NCBI RefSeq assembly: GCF_035953295.1
Contig: NZ_CP108370.1
Location: forward strand, 7,363,001-7,427,000
From: Streptomyces sp. NBC_01335
GTDB lineage: Bacteria > Actinomycetota > Actinomycetes > Streptomycetales > Streptomycetaceae
DNA length: 64,000 nt
Direction of reading: 5' to 3'
Shown: positions 16,731-25,497 of the stretch, piece by piece
How the letters are laid out: each line of letters starts with the position of its first letter
Numbering within the stretch: position 1 is the first letter of the stretch
Notes under the pieces: model-generated
The model's database searches: none
Seen by the model: only the letters and a program-made list of their open reading frames with translations
Told to the model about the DNA's origin: nothing
Translations under genes and position numbers: made by a program

Positions 16731-17656
16731 CAGGCGTCGCCCTTCCGCTCGGTGATTCTGAGGTAGACGACGACGAGGAGCAGCAGGAGCAGCATCCACA
16801 GTCCGCCCAGTGCGGTGGCCCGGCCGATGTCGAAGCCCTTGAACGCGGTCTGGTAGACGGCGGTCGCGAAGGTCTCGGTGGTGCCGGCCGGTCCGCCGCC
16901 GGTGAGCACGTAGATGGTGTCGAAGTGCTGGAAGTTCCAGATGAACTCCAGCAGGAGCACGATCGAGGCGACACCGCGGATCTGCGGCCAGGTGACGTTG
17001 AAGAAGCGCCGGACCGAGCCCGCGCCGTCCATCGAAGCCGCCTCGTGCAGCTCCTTGGGCACGGTCTGCAGACCGGCCAGCAGCATCACCATCATCCAGG
17101 GGAAGCTGGCCCAGGTCTTGGTGACGATGACGGCGAGCATCGCGGTGCCGGGCTGACCGAGCCAGGCCACCGACTCCTCGATGATCCCGGCCTTCATGAG
17201 GACGCCGTTGAGCACCCCGTAGTTCGCGTTGAAGATCCACATCCAGAGGAAGGAGACCACCACGCCCGGGATCACCCAGGGGAACAGGAACAGGCCGCGC
17301 AGGAAACCACTGCCCTTGAGCCCGGTGTTCAGCGCGAGCGCGAGCGCCAGGCCGAGCACGAAGGGGACGAGCGTGGCGCCGACGGTGAAGACCAGCGTCT
17401 GCTTGAGGATGGTGAGGAAGTCGCCGTCCAGCCAGTACGTGAAGTTGTCCAGGCCGACGAACTCCCGGCCCGGCAGCCGCAGATCCTGCTTGAAGAAGCC
17501 GGTGAACAGCGCCGACAGCAGCGGGTAGAAGATGATCGCCGCGAAGAGGGCGAGTCCCGGAGCGGTCAGCAGCAGGGCGAACGCACCGTTGGAGAGCCGT
17601 CCGCCGGTCCGTTGACGGGGCGGGGGCGCCTTCTGGGGAGGTGCGGCCGTACTCAT
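16730..17656 (-). CDS. Carbohydrate ABC transporter permease, MalF type
   Basis: A 308-residue CUT1 permease, first gene of the second importer operon. Six to seven hydrophobic helices are visible, with EAA loop AASMDGAGSVRRFFNVTWPQIRG and LTGGGPAGTTETFATA. Its promoter lies in the 344-base divergent region shared with the FAD oxidoreductase, where candidate IclR sites are found. Confidence 0.9.
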   Translation of the reverse strand: MSTAAPPQKAPPPRQRTGGRLSNGAFALLLTAPGLALFAAIIFYPLLSALFTGFFKQDLRLPGREFVGLDNFTYWLDGDFLTILKQTLVFTVGATLVPFVLGLALALALNTGLKGSGFLRGLFLFPWVIPGVVVSFLWMWIFNANYGVLNGVLMKAGIIEESVAWLGQPGTAMLAVIVTKTWASFPWMMVMLLAGLQTVPKELHEAASMDGAGSVRRFFNVTWPQIRGVASIVLLLEFIWNFQHFDTIYVLTGGGPAGTTETFATAVYQTAFKGFDIGRATALGGLWMLLLLLLVVVYLRITERKGDA

Positions 17657-17731
17657 GGGTCTGTCCTCTCAAACGGTGGCGGGAGCGCCGGGGCCCTGGG
17701 CGAACACCAACCCTGCTCCAGTGAATACAAG

Positions 17732-17931
17732 TTGCAGCATGCGGGATCGTTCTCCATATCGTGCGATGGAGTCAACCCTTTTGGTTGGTGAATCGCCGTT
17801 TCTGTGCGGGGCCGGCGAACTCGCGCCACCTGCTCCGAACGTGCACGTCGGCGCGCGGCCGGGTAGGCCGGCGGCCGCAACGGAACTTACAACGAATCCC
17901 ACTGACTGAACAGTGGTTGCACAATATGGAT
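17732..17931. promoter_or_regulatory. Divergent control region with candidate IclR sites
   Basis: The region between the importer operon and the FAD oxidoreductase contains TTGCAGCATGCGGGAT at 17732 and TTGCACAATATGGAT at 17917-17931. The second matches TTGCACTATCTGCAT at 21208, in front of the IclR gene, at 12 of 15 positions. These are plausible operators for that regulator. The remainder is AT-richer than its surroundings, as expected for promoters. Confidence 0.45.
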
Positions 17932-18000
17932 GTGATGTACGTTCAAGGCCGCTCCGCTGCTGCGGGGAGTGTCCGAGCATCATCCTGAGGAGGCCGCACC

Positions 18001-20289
18001 GTGCGGGAAGAAGAGGTCCATTACGACATCGCCGTGATCGGCGGCGGACTGGCGGGGACCTGCGCGGCCATCGCTGCGGCCCGGCTCGGCCGGCGCGTCG
18101 CCCTGGTCAACAACCGGCCCGTGCTGGGCGGCAACGCCAGCAGCGAGATCCGCGTCTGGGTCTGCGGCGCCACCGCACACGGCGTGCACCGCTGGGCCCG
18201 CGAGACCGGCATCATGGGCGAGCTGTACACCGAGAACCAGTACCGCAACCCCGAGGGCAACCCCTACTACTGGGACCAGGTCGTCCTCGACGCCGTCCGC
18301 GCGGAACCCAACATCGACCTCTACCTCAACACCGACGTGCGCGAGGTCGACGCGAGCGGCCCCGACGACAGCCGCCAGGTGCACTCCTGCACCGGCTGGA
18401 TGATGGGCTCCGAGCGCCGTATCACCTTCCACGCGCACCAGTTCCTCGACTGCACCGGAGACGGCCTGCTCGGCCACCTCGCCGGCGCCCACTACCGCAT
18501 AGGCCGCGAGGCGCAGGCCGAGTTCGACGAGCCCTGGGCGCCGGTCGAGGCGGACCGGGCGCTGCTCGGTTCGACGATCCTCTTCCACAGCAGGGACACG
18601 GGAGCGCCGGCGAAGTTCGTACCGCCCGCCTACGCCAAGGACCTGTCGACCACACCCATCCTGCGCAACCGCATCCTGCGCACCGGGGACAACGGCTGCG
18701 ACTACTGGTGGGTCGAGTGGGGCGGCGAACTCGACACCGTCCACGACAACGAGCGCATCCGCGACGAGCTCCAGTCCGTGATCATGGGCATCTGGGACCA
18801 CATCAAGAACTCCGGCGAGTTCCCGGACGCGGCGAACCTCACCCTGGAATGGGTCGGCAGCCTCCCCGGCAAGCGCGAATACCGCCGCTTCCTCGGCGAC
18901 CACGTCCTCACCCAGCAGGACATCCTCCAGCAACGCCAGTTCTCCGACCGGATCGCCTTCGGCGGCTGGTCCGTGGACCTCCACCCCGTCCAGGGCATGT
19001 ACGCCGACGAGCCCGGGGCGCGCCAGCGGTACGCGGACGGCATCTTCCACATCCCGCTGCGCTCCCTGTACTCGGCGAACGTCACCAACCTGCACTTCGC
19101 CGGACGCAACATCTCCGCCACCCACATCGCCTTCGGGGCCACCCGCGTCATGGCCACCTGCGCGACCCTCGGCGAGGCCGCGGGCACCGCTGCGGCCCTG
19201 TGCGTCACCGAGGGCCTCACCCCGCGCGAACTCGCCACGAAACAGCCGGAACTGGTGCGCCGCACCCTGCTGCGTCAGGACGCCTCCGTGATCGGCGTCG
19301 CCGACGACGACCCCGGCAACCTGGCGCGCACGGCCCGCGTCAGCGCCTCCTCCCACCTGGCCCGCCTGGCTGCCGAGCCCACCGAGGGTGCGCCCGGCGC
19401 TCCGTACCCGCTCACCCGCGACCTCGCCCTCCTCCTGCCGGTGGACCCCGCACTCGACACGGTCGACCTCCTCGTCCACGGCGCCCCCGACGGCCGCGAC
19501 CGCGAACTCACCGTGGAACTCTGGGGCACGGGCAACCCCGAGAACGCGGTTCCCGCCGACCCTCTCCTCACGACCACGGTCACCGTCCCGTCCGGCGGCC
19601 CGCACTGGGTCACGGCCCGCCTCGACCACCGCCCCGACACCCCCCGGAACGCGATCCTCATCGTCCGGGCCTGCCCGGACACGGCCCTGGTCCTGCTCCC
19701 CGAACGCACCGACGGCGTCCTCGCCCTGCGCAGGAAGGCCGAAGGGGACGCGGCCGTCGACCACGACATCCCGGAGGAGGACGGCCAGCTGGTCCTGGAA
19801 TGGCAGGCCCGCGGCCTGCGCCGCCAGACCTTCGCCTTCCGGGCGGCCCCCGCCACCACGGCGTTCCACCCCGAACGGGCCGTGGGCGGATACCAACGAC
19901 CCTACGGCGGACCGAACCTGTGGTCCTCCGCGCCGGCGGGCACCGAGGAGTGGCTCCGTCTCGACTGGCAGGAAGAGCAGGAACTCACCGAGACACGCGT
20001 GGTGTTCGACGACGACGTCGACGAGTACCTCAACAACCTGCACCGCCACCGCACCCCGTACGAGGTCATGCCGGAACTCGTGCGCGACTACCGCGTCCAG
20101 AGCCAGGACGCCGAGGGGCTGTGGCACACACTCCTGACGGTGACGGACAACCGGCGCCGCCACCGCGTGCACGCGCTGAAGGACGCGGACGGCGGCCCCG
20201 TACGCACCCGGGCGCTGAGGCTCGTGGTCGACGCGACGCACGGGGCACGGCACGCCCACGTGATCGCCTTCAAGGCGTACGGCGCGTAA
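18001..20289 (+). CDS. FAD-dependent oxidoreductase, FAD_oxidored family (PF12831-like)
   Basis: A 762-residue flavoprotein. The N-terminal YDIAVIGGGLAGTCAAIAAARLG is a clear dinucleotide-binding Rossmann motif, followed by LVNNRPVLGGNASSEIRVWV, typical of the FAD_oxidored family often found in glycan-utilisation loci. The flavin part ends near residue 430 (RVMATCATLGEAAGTAA). The last 330 residues form an additional beta-rich region with a discoidin-like look (ERAVGGYQRPYGGPNLW, EEWLRLDWQE), so it may bind a carbohydrate. No signal peptide is seen. GTG 18001 has AGGAGG seven bases upstream. The substrate is unknown; a sugar-oxidising role is inferred from the neighbours. Confidence 0.82.
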   Translation: MREEEVHYDIAVIGGGLAGTCAAIAAARLGRRVALVNNRPVLGGNASSEIRVWVCGATAHGVHRWARETGIMGELYTENQYRNPEGNPYYWDQVVLDAVRAEPNIDLYLNTDVREVDASGPDDSRQVHSCTGWMMGSERRITFHAHQFLDCTGDGLLGHLAGAHYRIGREAQAEFDEPWAPVEADRALLGSTILFHSRDTGAPAKFVPPAYAKDLSTTPILRNRILRTGDNGCDYWWVEWGGELDTVHDNERIRDELQSVIMGIWDHIKNSGEFPDAANLTLEWVGSLPGKREYRRFLGDHVLTQQDILQQRQFSDRIAFGGWSVDLHPVQGMYADEPGARQRYADGIFHIPLRSLYSANVTNLHFAGRNISATHIAFGATRVMATCATLGEAAGTAAALCVTEGLTPRELATKQPELVRRTLLRQDASVIGVADDDPGNLARTARVSASSHLARLAAEPTEGAPGAPYPLTRDLALLLPVDPALDTVDLLVHGAPDGRDRELTVELWGTGNPENAVPADPLLTTTVTVPSGGPHWVTARLDHRPDTPRNAILIVRACPDTALVLLPERTDGVLALRRKAEGDAAVDHDIPEEDGQLVLEWQARGLRRQTFAFRAAPATTAFHPERAVGGYQRPYGGPNLWSSAPAGTEEWLRLDWQEEQELTETRVVFDDDVDEYLNNLHRHRTPYEVMPELVRDYRVQSQDAEGLWHTLLTVTDNRRRHRVHALKDADGGPVRTRALRLVVDATHGARHAHVIAFKAYGA

Positions 20290-20295
20290 CGGCAC

Positions 20296-20341
20296 GCGAA
20301 GGGTCCGGTGGAAGCCGATCGGCTTCCACCGGACCCTTCGC
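20296..20341. terminator. Bidirectional terminator, perfect 46-base palindrome
   Basis: A 21-base stem (20296-20316 with 20321-20341) around GATC, which is itself self-complementary, so the whole 46 bases form a palindrome. It separates the convergent FAD oxidoreductase and IclR genes. Confidence 0.88.
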
Positions 20342-20349
20342 CATGGGCG

Positions 20350-21183
20350 TCAGAGTGCCCCGAGTGCCTGACTGATGGCGTCGGCGGCCTCGATGACCTC
20401 GCGGACGAGGGCGAGACGTTGCCCCTCGGTCCGCTGCCCGTCGGTCCGCTGCCCGTCGGTCCGCTGTCCCTCGGTGTCGGAGCGCTCCCCGAGCAGCGAG
20501 GTCGGACCCCACAGGGAGATGGCGGCGACCACCTCCCCCGAAGCGTCACGGACGGGCGCGGCCAGGGACGCGCGGCCCAGGGCGCGCTCCTCGGCCTCGA
20601 CGGCGTACCCGGTGCGCCGGACGGTCTCGATCTCGGTGTCGAGGAGGTCGTGACTGGTGGTCGTGTACTCGGTGTGCGCGTCGAGGGGATCGCCCAGCAG
20701 CTTGCGACGCTCCCTCGGGGAGAGTCCGGTGAGCAGGCACTTGCCGATGCTCGTGGCGTGCAGTGGGGCGGTGTGCCCGGCCTGCGTATAGGACTTGGGC
20801 GCGCGCGGGCCCTCGAAGTTGCCCAGGAACATCAGCTCGCCACCGCGGCGCACGGCCACGTTGGCACCAAGCCCGGTACGGGTGGCGAGGCCCTGGAGCA
20901 CCATGCGGGCGGCCCGGTGCACGGGGTGGCGGTTGGTGGCGGTGGCGGCGAGGGGGAGGAGGCCGAGGCTGAGCCGGTACAGGTTGCTGACCGGATCGCG
21001 TTCGACCATGTCGAGGCGTTCCAGGGTGGACAGCAGTCGAGAGGTGGTCGACGAGCCCAGTCCGGTCAGCTCGGCGACGTCGGAGACACGGAGTTCGGGC
21101 CGACCGGAGTCGAGTGCGCGCAGCACCGAGACCGCTCGTTCGACACTCTGGTTCGTCCCGGCATCAGTCCCCCGCGTAGCCAT
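20350..21183 (-). CDS. IclR-family transcriptional regulator
   Basis: A 277-residue regulator. Residues about 10-75 form the IclR winged helix (QSVERAVSVLRALDSG; VAELTGLGSSTTSRLLSTLERL), and the rest is the effector-binding domain (GNFEGPRAPKSYTQAGHTAPLHATSIGKCLL; GYAVEAEERALGRASLAAPV). The ATG at 21183 is preferred over an upstream ATG in the promoter, with AAGGAGG close by. It faces the second glycan locus and probably senses its sugar product. Oddity: a four-fold 15-base tandem repeat encodes repeated EGQRTDGQRTDGQRTEGQR residues in a loop of the effector domain. Confidence 0.88.
   Translation of the reverse strand: MATRGTDAGTNQSVERAVSVLRALDSGRPELRVSDVAELTGLGSSTTSRLLSTLERLDMVERDPVSNLYRLSLGLLPLAATATNRHPVHRAARMVLQGLATRTGLGANVAVRRGGELMFLGNFEGPRAPKSYTQAGHTAPLHATSIGKCLLTGLSPRERRKLLGDPLDAHTEYTTTSHDLLDTEIETVRRTGYAVEAEERALGRASLAAPVRDASGEVVAAISLWGPTSLLGERSDTEGQRTDGQRTDGQRTEGQRLALVREVIEAADAISQALGAL
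20421..20480 (-). repeat. Four 15-base tandem units inside the IclR gene
   Basis: Units gcccgtcggtccgct and close variants at 20421, 20436, 20451 and 20466 encode repeated (T/D)(E/D)GQR pentapeptides. The frame is kept, so copy-number change would lengthen or shorten a protein loop. Confidence 0.85.
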
Positions 21184-21207
21184 GACCCTCCTTGTTTTGC
21201 AAACGGC

Positions 21208-21222
21208 TTGCACTATCTGCAT
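21208..21222. promoter_or_regulatory. Candidate IclR autoregulatory site
   Basis: TTGCACTATCTGCAT lies 25 bases upstream of the IclR start, within a stretch also containing ttttgcaaacggcttgca. It resembles the site at 17917. This suggests the IclR protein controls itself and the divergent importer/FAD promoter region. Confidence 0.45.
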
Positions 21223-21373
21223 CAGCATATCGCGCATGATCGTCGCCCGTCCCTGGAATCAGCGACCGCGGCAGCTCCGCGACGGCACGCGGGGGAGGCC
21301 GCGGTGGCGCCGCGGAACTGCCAGGTCACGGGGCGAAGACGGCCGATCGCCGAACCCGGTGGGCGTCGCGTGG

Positions 21374-21429
21374 CAGGCGGCCAGGCGGCCAGGCGGCCAG
21401 GCGGTCGGGCGGTCGGGCGGTCAGGCGGT
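21374..21429. repeat. Seven 8-base tandem units
   Basis: Seven units of caggcggc/cgggcggt occur in tandem and run into the stop codon (TGA at 21421-21423) of the esterase gene, so repeat changes could alter the last codons of the protein. Confidence 0.85.
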
Positions 21430-22446
21430 GGGGTGCGGCGCCTCCGCCCGGCACGCCGCCGACAGGAAGCGTCGCTGGGCCTCTTCCACGGCCGCAGTCT
21501 CGGCCCGCTCGTCCGGGTGGTCGAAGTGGCCCGCCCGCAGAACGAGGAGCTCGCGCGGTCCGGCCAGTGCGTTGTGGATCGCGAACTGCCCCGGCGGAGG
21601 TACCGACGGATCGAACAGGGCGGCGGCCACATGGACCGGGATGCGCAGGTGGCGGGCGGCGGTCGCGGCGTCGAAGTACGCCAGGACGTCGAGCACCGTC
21701 GGGTCCTCGGCGAGCCGCTTGCGCACCGACTCCCCGCTGCCCGTGCACGGCAGTGTCACCCGCAGCGGATGGTTGCCAAAGGTCGGCACCGTGAGGCCGG
21801 CGGCATGGAAACGGTCGTCCCAGGGAAGCGCCAACGCCCCGATGCCGCCGCCGAAACTCGTGCCCAGATAGGTCAGCCGCCCCGCGGCCTCGGGCACCAG
21901 CCGCTGCAGAGCGGTGGCCGCGCACCAGACGTCCGCCACGCACCCGCCGATGAGGTACGACTCCCGGGCGCCGATGCCCTGCAACACGTGCCCGGCCGAA
22001 TTCGGGGGCACGCCCGGCAGCAGGCTCCGCGTTCCGAGCCCGCGCAGACACGGCCAGATGGTCGCGGTCCTTGCCGGGGCCTGCCAGGGGTCCGGCGCTT
22101 CCCGGCCTCCGTAACCGTGGGTCGCCACACAGCCCTGCGTGACGCGTCCGTCGGCCGGGACGGTCAACCAGCCCCCGATCCGGACACCGTCGGTCGACGT
22201 GTACGAGATGTCGGCGACCCGCACGCCGTCCACGGTGGTCCAAGGCCCCTCGATCCGCGGCTCCGGGTCGACGCTCATCGCACGCGCCCAGCGCTCCTGC
22301 CAGAAGTCGGCGAAGTCGTCCGGGCCTTGAGGGGCCTCCACGGCGAGGAGGCGCGGCAGGTCGTACCCGTGAGTGGGGTCGAACGGGAAGTCATGCGGCA
22401 GCGGGCTGAGTTCACTGCCGTCCGAGGTGAGTGGGTGGGTGAGCAC
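21421..22446 (-). CDS. Acetyl xylan esterase-type hydrolase (CE7 / AXE1 family), second copy
   Basis: A 341-residue alpha/beta hydrolase of the AXE1 group: CVATHGYGGREAPDPWQA, nucleophile motif LGTSFGGGIGALALPWDDR, and acidic/His residues in ALFDPSVPPPGQ and RAGHFDHPDE. No signal peptide, hence intracellular deacetylation or ester cleavage. It is only distantly similar to the esterase at 3369, so it is not a recent duplicate. GTG 22446 has AGGAGAG upstream. It follows the IclR gene on the same strand but is separated by about 180 bases containing tandem repeats. Confidence 0.83.
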   Translation of the reverse strand: MLTHPLTSDGSELSPLPHDFPFDPTHGYDLPRLLAVEAPQGPDDFADFWQERWARAMSVDPEPRIEGPWTTVDGVRVADISYTSTDGVRIGGWLTVPADGRVTQGCVATHGYGGREAPDPWQAPARTATIWPCLRGLGTRSLLPGVPPNSAGHVLQGIGARESYLIGGCVADVWCAATALQRLVPEAAGRLTYLGTSFGGGIGALALPWDDRFHAAGLTVPTFGNHPLRVTLPCTGSGESVRKRLAEDPTVLDVLAYFDAATAARHLRIPVHVAAALFDPSVPPPGQFAIHNALAGPRELLVLRAGHFDHPDERAETAAVEEAQRRFLSAACRAEAPHPTA

Positions 22447-22973
22447 GATCTCTCCTGGTTCGGTGTGCGCGGTGGTCCCGCACGCCGTTCCGGAACGGCT
22501 CTCGACACGACGTGCCGTGTCCGGCGGACGCTGGGTCCCGGGTACGGGCCTGGCCTGCCGGCTGAGTGGTCACGGCAGTGGTTCCGACGAGGACGACGGC
22601 GATCCGGTGCTGGGGGGCTTCGGGGGAAGACCTCACGATCCCCGCCGGCACGATCCCCGTCGCGATCATCATCGCCCGCGCGACCATACGGTGGTTCACC
22701 CGCGCCCTGCAACAGGTCGTGGCTCGGCACTCCGGCCGGACTTCTTCGCCGGCGCTCATCGACGCGACGTCACACAGATGCCCGCCGGGACGTGCCCGCC
22801 GGGACGTGCCCGCCGGGACGTACCCGCCGTGCACGTACGCGCCGTGGACACGCCTGCCGTGGACGCGCCGGTGCGGGTGCGTCCCTCGCCACCGTCTCGC
22901 GCGCATACCCGAAAGACGTGTCGTTCCGGTAGGGCGCAGATCACCATCCCGGGACCATTGACGCCCCTGACTC
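22447..22973. other. Intergenic region, no convincing gene; 14-base tandem repeats
   Basis: About 530 bases without a supportable gene. Open frames exist on both strands but lack family motifs and good ribosome sites. Three perfect 14-base units (tgcccgccgggacg) at 22779-22820 decay into further variants up to about 22870. Confidence 0.6.
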
Positions 22974-23017
22974 AAACCGGTTTAGTGAGGGCCAGTTGAT
23001 CGTCTAAACCGGTTTAG
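22974..23017. promoter_or_regulatory. Two LacI-type operators (AAACCGGTTT)
   Basis: AAACCGGTTTAG at 22974-22985 and the perfect palindrome CTAAACCGGTTTAG at 23004-23017 have centres 32 bases apart, three helical turns. A degenerate third half (AAAACCATTT) follows at about 23036. They precede the LacI gene and the mannoside operon, fitting autoregulation and operon repression. Confidence 0.82.
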
Positions 23018-23094
23018 AGGCCGAATAGGTCGATCAAAACCATTTCAACCCCCTTTGCCCGGTTGTCGGCAAGGCGGAGAGCGGAAGGCGCGCC

Positions 23095-24114
23095 ATGGCC
23101 CGCAGGCCCACCATCGACGACGTCGCACGGCGTGCGGGTGTCTCGCGCAGTTCCGTCTCGTTCGCCCTGAACGACCGGCCCGGGATCGCCGAGGAGACCA
23201 AGGCGCGCATCCTCGCCGCCGCGGCCGAACTCGGCTGGACGCCGAGCCGCCCCGCGCGGGCCCTCTCGCTCGGCAAGGCAGGCGCCTTCGGGCTCGTCCT
23301 CGCCCGGGAACCCGACCTCATCGGCGCCGACCTGTTCTTCCCCGCGTTCATCGCGGGCGTCGAGGTGGTCCTCGGGGAGCGCGGCGACGGGCTGATGGTG
23401 CACCTCACCACCCCCGAGCGGGAGCGGTCCGTGTACGAACGGCTGGCCGCCGACCGCCGGGTGGACGGGGTGCTCCTCACCGACCTGCGCCACGGCGACC
23501 CCCGCCCCGCCCTCGTGCACCGGCTCGGACTGCCGGCCGTCGTGGTCGGGCAGAGCGAGTGGAGCGACGGCCTCAGCTCGGTGAGCCTCGACGACCGGCC
23601 CGCCTACGTGGAAGCCGTACGGCGCCTGGCGGAGCTGGGACACCGGCGCATCGCCCACGTCGAAGGGCCCCAGGAGTTCCGCCACGCGCACCGGCGCCGG
23701 GCGGCCTGGCAGGAGACGCTGCACTCCCTCGGCCTGCCCGAAGGGCCCGTGCGGCCCGGCGGTTTCACGGCGGAAGGCGGAGCGCGGGCCACCCGCGAAC
23801 TGCTGGCACTCGCCGAACCGCCCACCGCGATCGTCTACGGGAACGACCTGGCCGCCACGGCCGGGCTCTCCGTGGCCCAGGAACTGGGCGTTCCGGTACC
23901 GGACCGCCTCTCGGTCGTCGGCTACGACGACACCAGCCTCACCCGCTACACCCACCCGCCGCTCTCCTCCGCCCGCGCCGACGCGCGCGGCTGGGGCGAG
24001 GCGGCGGCCCGCGCCCTGGACCGGGTGCTGGCCGGCGGGGAGGTGGCGCACGTCGTGCTGCCGCCCGCCGAGTTCGTACCCCGCGCCTCGATGGGCCCGG
24101 CGCCCCGTGCCTGA
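23095..24114 (+). CDS. LacI-family transcriptional repressor
   Basis: A 339-residue LacI/GalR regulator. The DNA-binding headpiece IDDVARRAGVSRSSVSFALNDRPG starts at residue 6, followed by the hinge (PSRPARALSLGK) and a periplasmic-binding-type sugar domain (VVGYDDTSLTRYTHPPLSS). It is the first gene of the mannoside operon, with two palindromic operators about 80-120 bases upstream. The sugar signal is unknown; a mannoside or its phosphorolysis product is likely. Confidence 0.93.
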   Translation: MARRPTIDDVARRAGVSRSSVSFALNDRPGIAEETKARILAAAAELGWTPSRPARALSLGKAGAFGLVLAREPDLIGADLFFPAFIAGVEVVLGERGDGLMVHLTTPERERSVYERLAADRRVDGVLLTDLRHGDPRPALVHRLGLPAVVVGQSEWSDGLSSVSLDDRPAYVEAVRRLAELGHRRIAHVEGPQEFRHAHRRRAAWQETLHSLGLPEGPVRPGGFTAEGGARATRELLALAEPPTAIVYGNDLAATAGLSVAQELGVPVPDRLSVVGYDDTSLTRYTHPPLSSARADARGWGEAAARALDRVLAGGEVAHVVLPPAEFVPRASMGPAPRA

Positions 24115-24198
24115 GGGCCGGGCCGGCGGCCCGGTGGGGCGCGGCAAGGAATGTCCGTCCGGCGACGAGGCCGGGCGTGAACAGTTCGGAGAGTTTGC

Positions 24199-25497
24199 AT
24201 GCTGAGGAGAACGGCGTACTCGCTGCTCGTACTCGCCGTCGCGAGTGCAGTGACCGCCTGCGGCCGGTCGGCCCCGGACGGGGTGACCGCGGCGAACGCG
24301 CGCGGCCCCATCACGGTCTGGCTGTCCAACAACGCCCAGGAGGTGGCCTGGGGCGAGAGCATGGTCGCCGCCTGGAACAAGAGCCACCCGGACCAGCACG
24401 TCACCGCCCAGCACATCCCGGCGGGCAAGACGTCCGAGGAGGCGATCAGCGCCTCGATCATCGCGGGCACCAGTGCCTGCCTGGTCTTCAACACCGCGCC
24501 GGCGTCGGTGCCGACCTTCCAGAAGCAGAACGGCCTCGTACCGCTCAGCGACTTCCCGGACGGCGACGCCTACATCCAGCAGCGCGGCGGCGCACTCACC
24601 GACCAGTACAAGTCGCAGGACGGCAAGTTCTACCAACTGCCGTGGAAGAGCAACCCGATCATGATCCTCTACAACAAGAAGATCTTCGAAAAGGCCGGTC
24701 TCGATCCTGAACACCCGCAACTGGCCACCTACAGCCAGTTCCTGAAGACCTCCCGCACCCTCGTGCACAGCGGCGCGGCCAAGGCCGCGATCTGGCCCGC
24801 GCCCAGCAGCGAGTTCTTCCAGTCCTGGAACGACTTCTACCCGGCCTTCGCCGCGCAGAGCGGTGGCAAGCAGCTGATCGAGGACGGCAAGCCGCAGTTC
24901 GACTCACCGGCCGGCCGCCAGGCCGCGGCCTTCTGGCGCACGATGTACGCCGAGAAACTGGCCCCCCAGGAGGCGTACCCCGGTGACGCCGTGAACGACG
25001 GGAAGGCCGCCATGGCCACCGTCGGGCCGTGGGCCGTGGCCGCGTACAAGGACAGCGTCGACATCGGCGTCGTCCCCGTACCGACCGCCGCGGGGACCTC
25101 GCCGGACGACACCTACTCCTTCAGCGACGAGAAGTCCGCCGCCATGTTCAGCGCCTGCCGCAACCGGGCCACCGCCTGGGACCTGCTGAAGTTCGCCACC
25201 TCCGCCCAGCAGGACGGCAAGTTCCTCGACGCGACCGGGCAGATGCCGATGCGCGAGGACCTGGCCTCCCGCTACCCGGACTTCTTCGCGAAGAAGCCCG
25301 TGTACACGGCGTTCGCACGGCAGGCCCAGCACGTCGTCGAGGTCCCCAACGTGCCGGGCTCCGTCGACATCTGGCAGGCGTTCCGCGACGAGTGGACGAA
25401 GTCCGTCGTCTTCGGTGAGGAATCCACCGGAACCGGACTGCGCAAGGCCTCGGACAAGATATCCAAGCTGCTCGACGAGTACGGAGACCCGTCATGA
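24199..25497 (+). CDS. Sugar ABC transporter substrate-binding lipoprotein
   Basis: A 432-residue binding protein. The signal MLRRTAYSLLVLAVASAVTAC gives lipidated Cys21. The mature part is of solute-binding family 1 (WLSNNAQEVAWGESMVAAWNK; LPWKSNPIMILYNKKIFEKAGL; MATVGPWAVAAYK). It overlaps the next permease by 4 bases (ATGA). Context suggests a beta-mannoside or mixed mannose/glucose oligosaccharide as ligand. Confidence 0.92.
   Translation: MLRRTAYSLLVLAVASAVTACGRSAPDGVTAANARGPITVWLSNNAQEVAWGESMVAAWNKSHPDQHVTAQHIPAGKTSEEAISASIIAGTSACLVFNTAPASVPTFQKQNGLVPLSDFPDGDAYIQQRGGALTDQYKSQDGKFYQLPWKSNPIMILYNKKIFEKAGLDPEHPQLATYSQFLKTSRTLVHSGAAKAAIWPAPSSEFFQSWNDFYPAFAAQSGGKQLIEDGKPQFDSPAGRQAAAFWRTMYAEKLAPQEAYPGDAVNDGKAAMATVGPWAVAAYKDSVDIGVVPVPTAAGTSPDDTYSFSDEKSAAMFSACRNRATAWDLLKFATSAQQDGKFLDATGQMPMREDLASRYPDFFAKKPVYTAFARQAQHVVEVPNVPGSVDIWQAFRDEWTKSVVFGEESTGTGLRKASDKISKLLDEYGDPS

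Noticed and set aside
22566..22961. 131-codon plus-strand frame with a hydrophobic segment before the LacI operators
   Set aside because: Ends in low-complexity tandem repeat translation and lacks a ribosome site; no family recognised.
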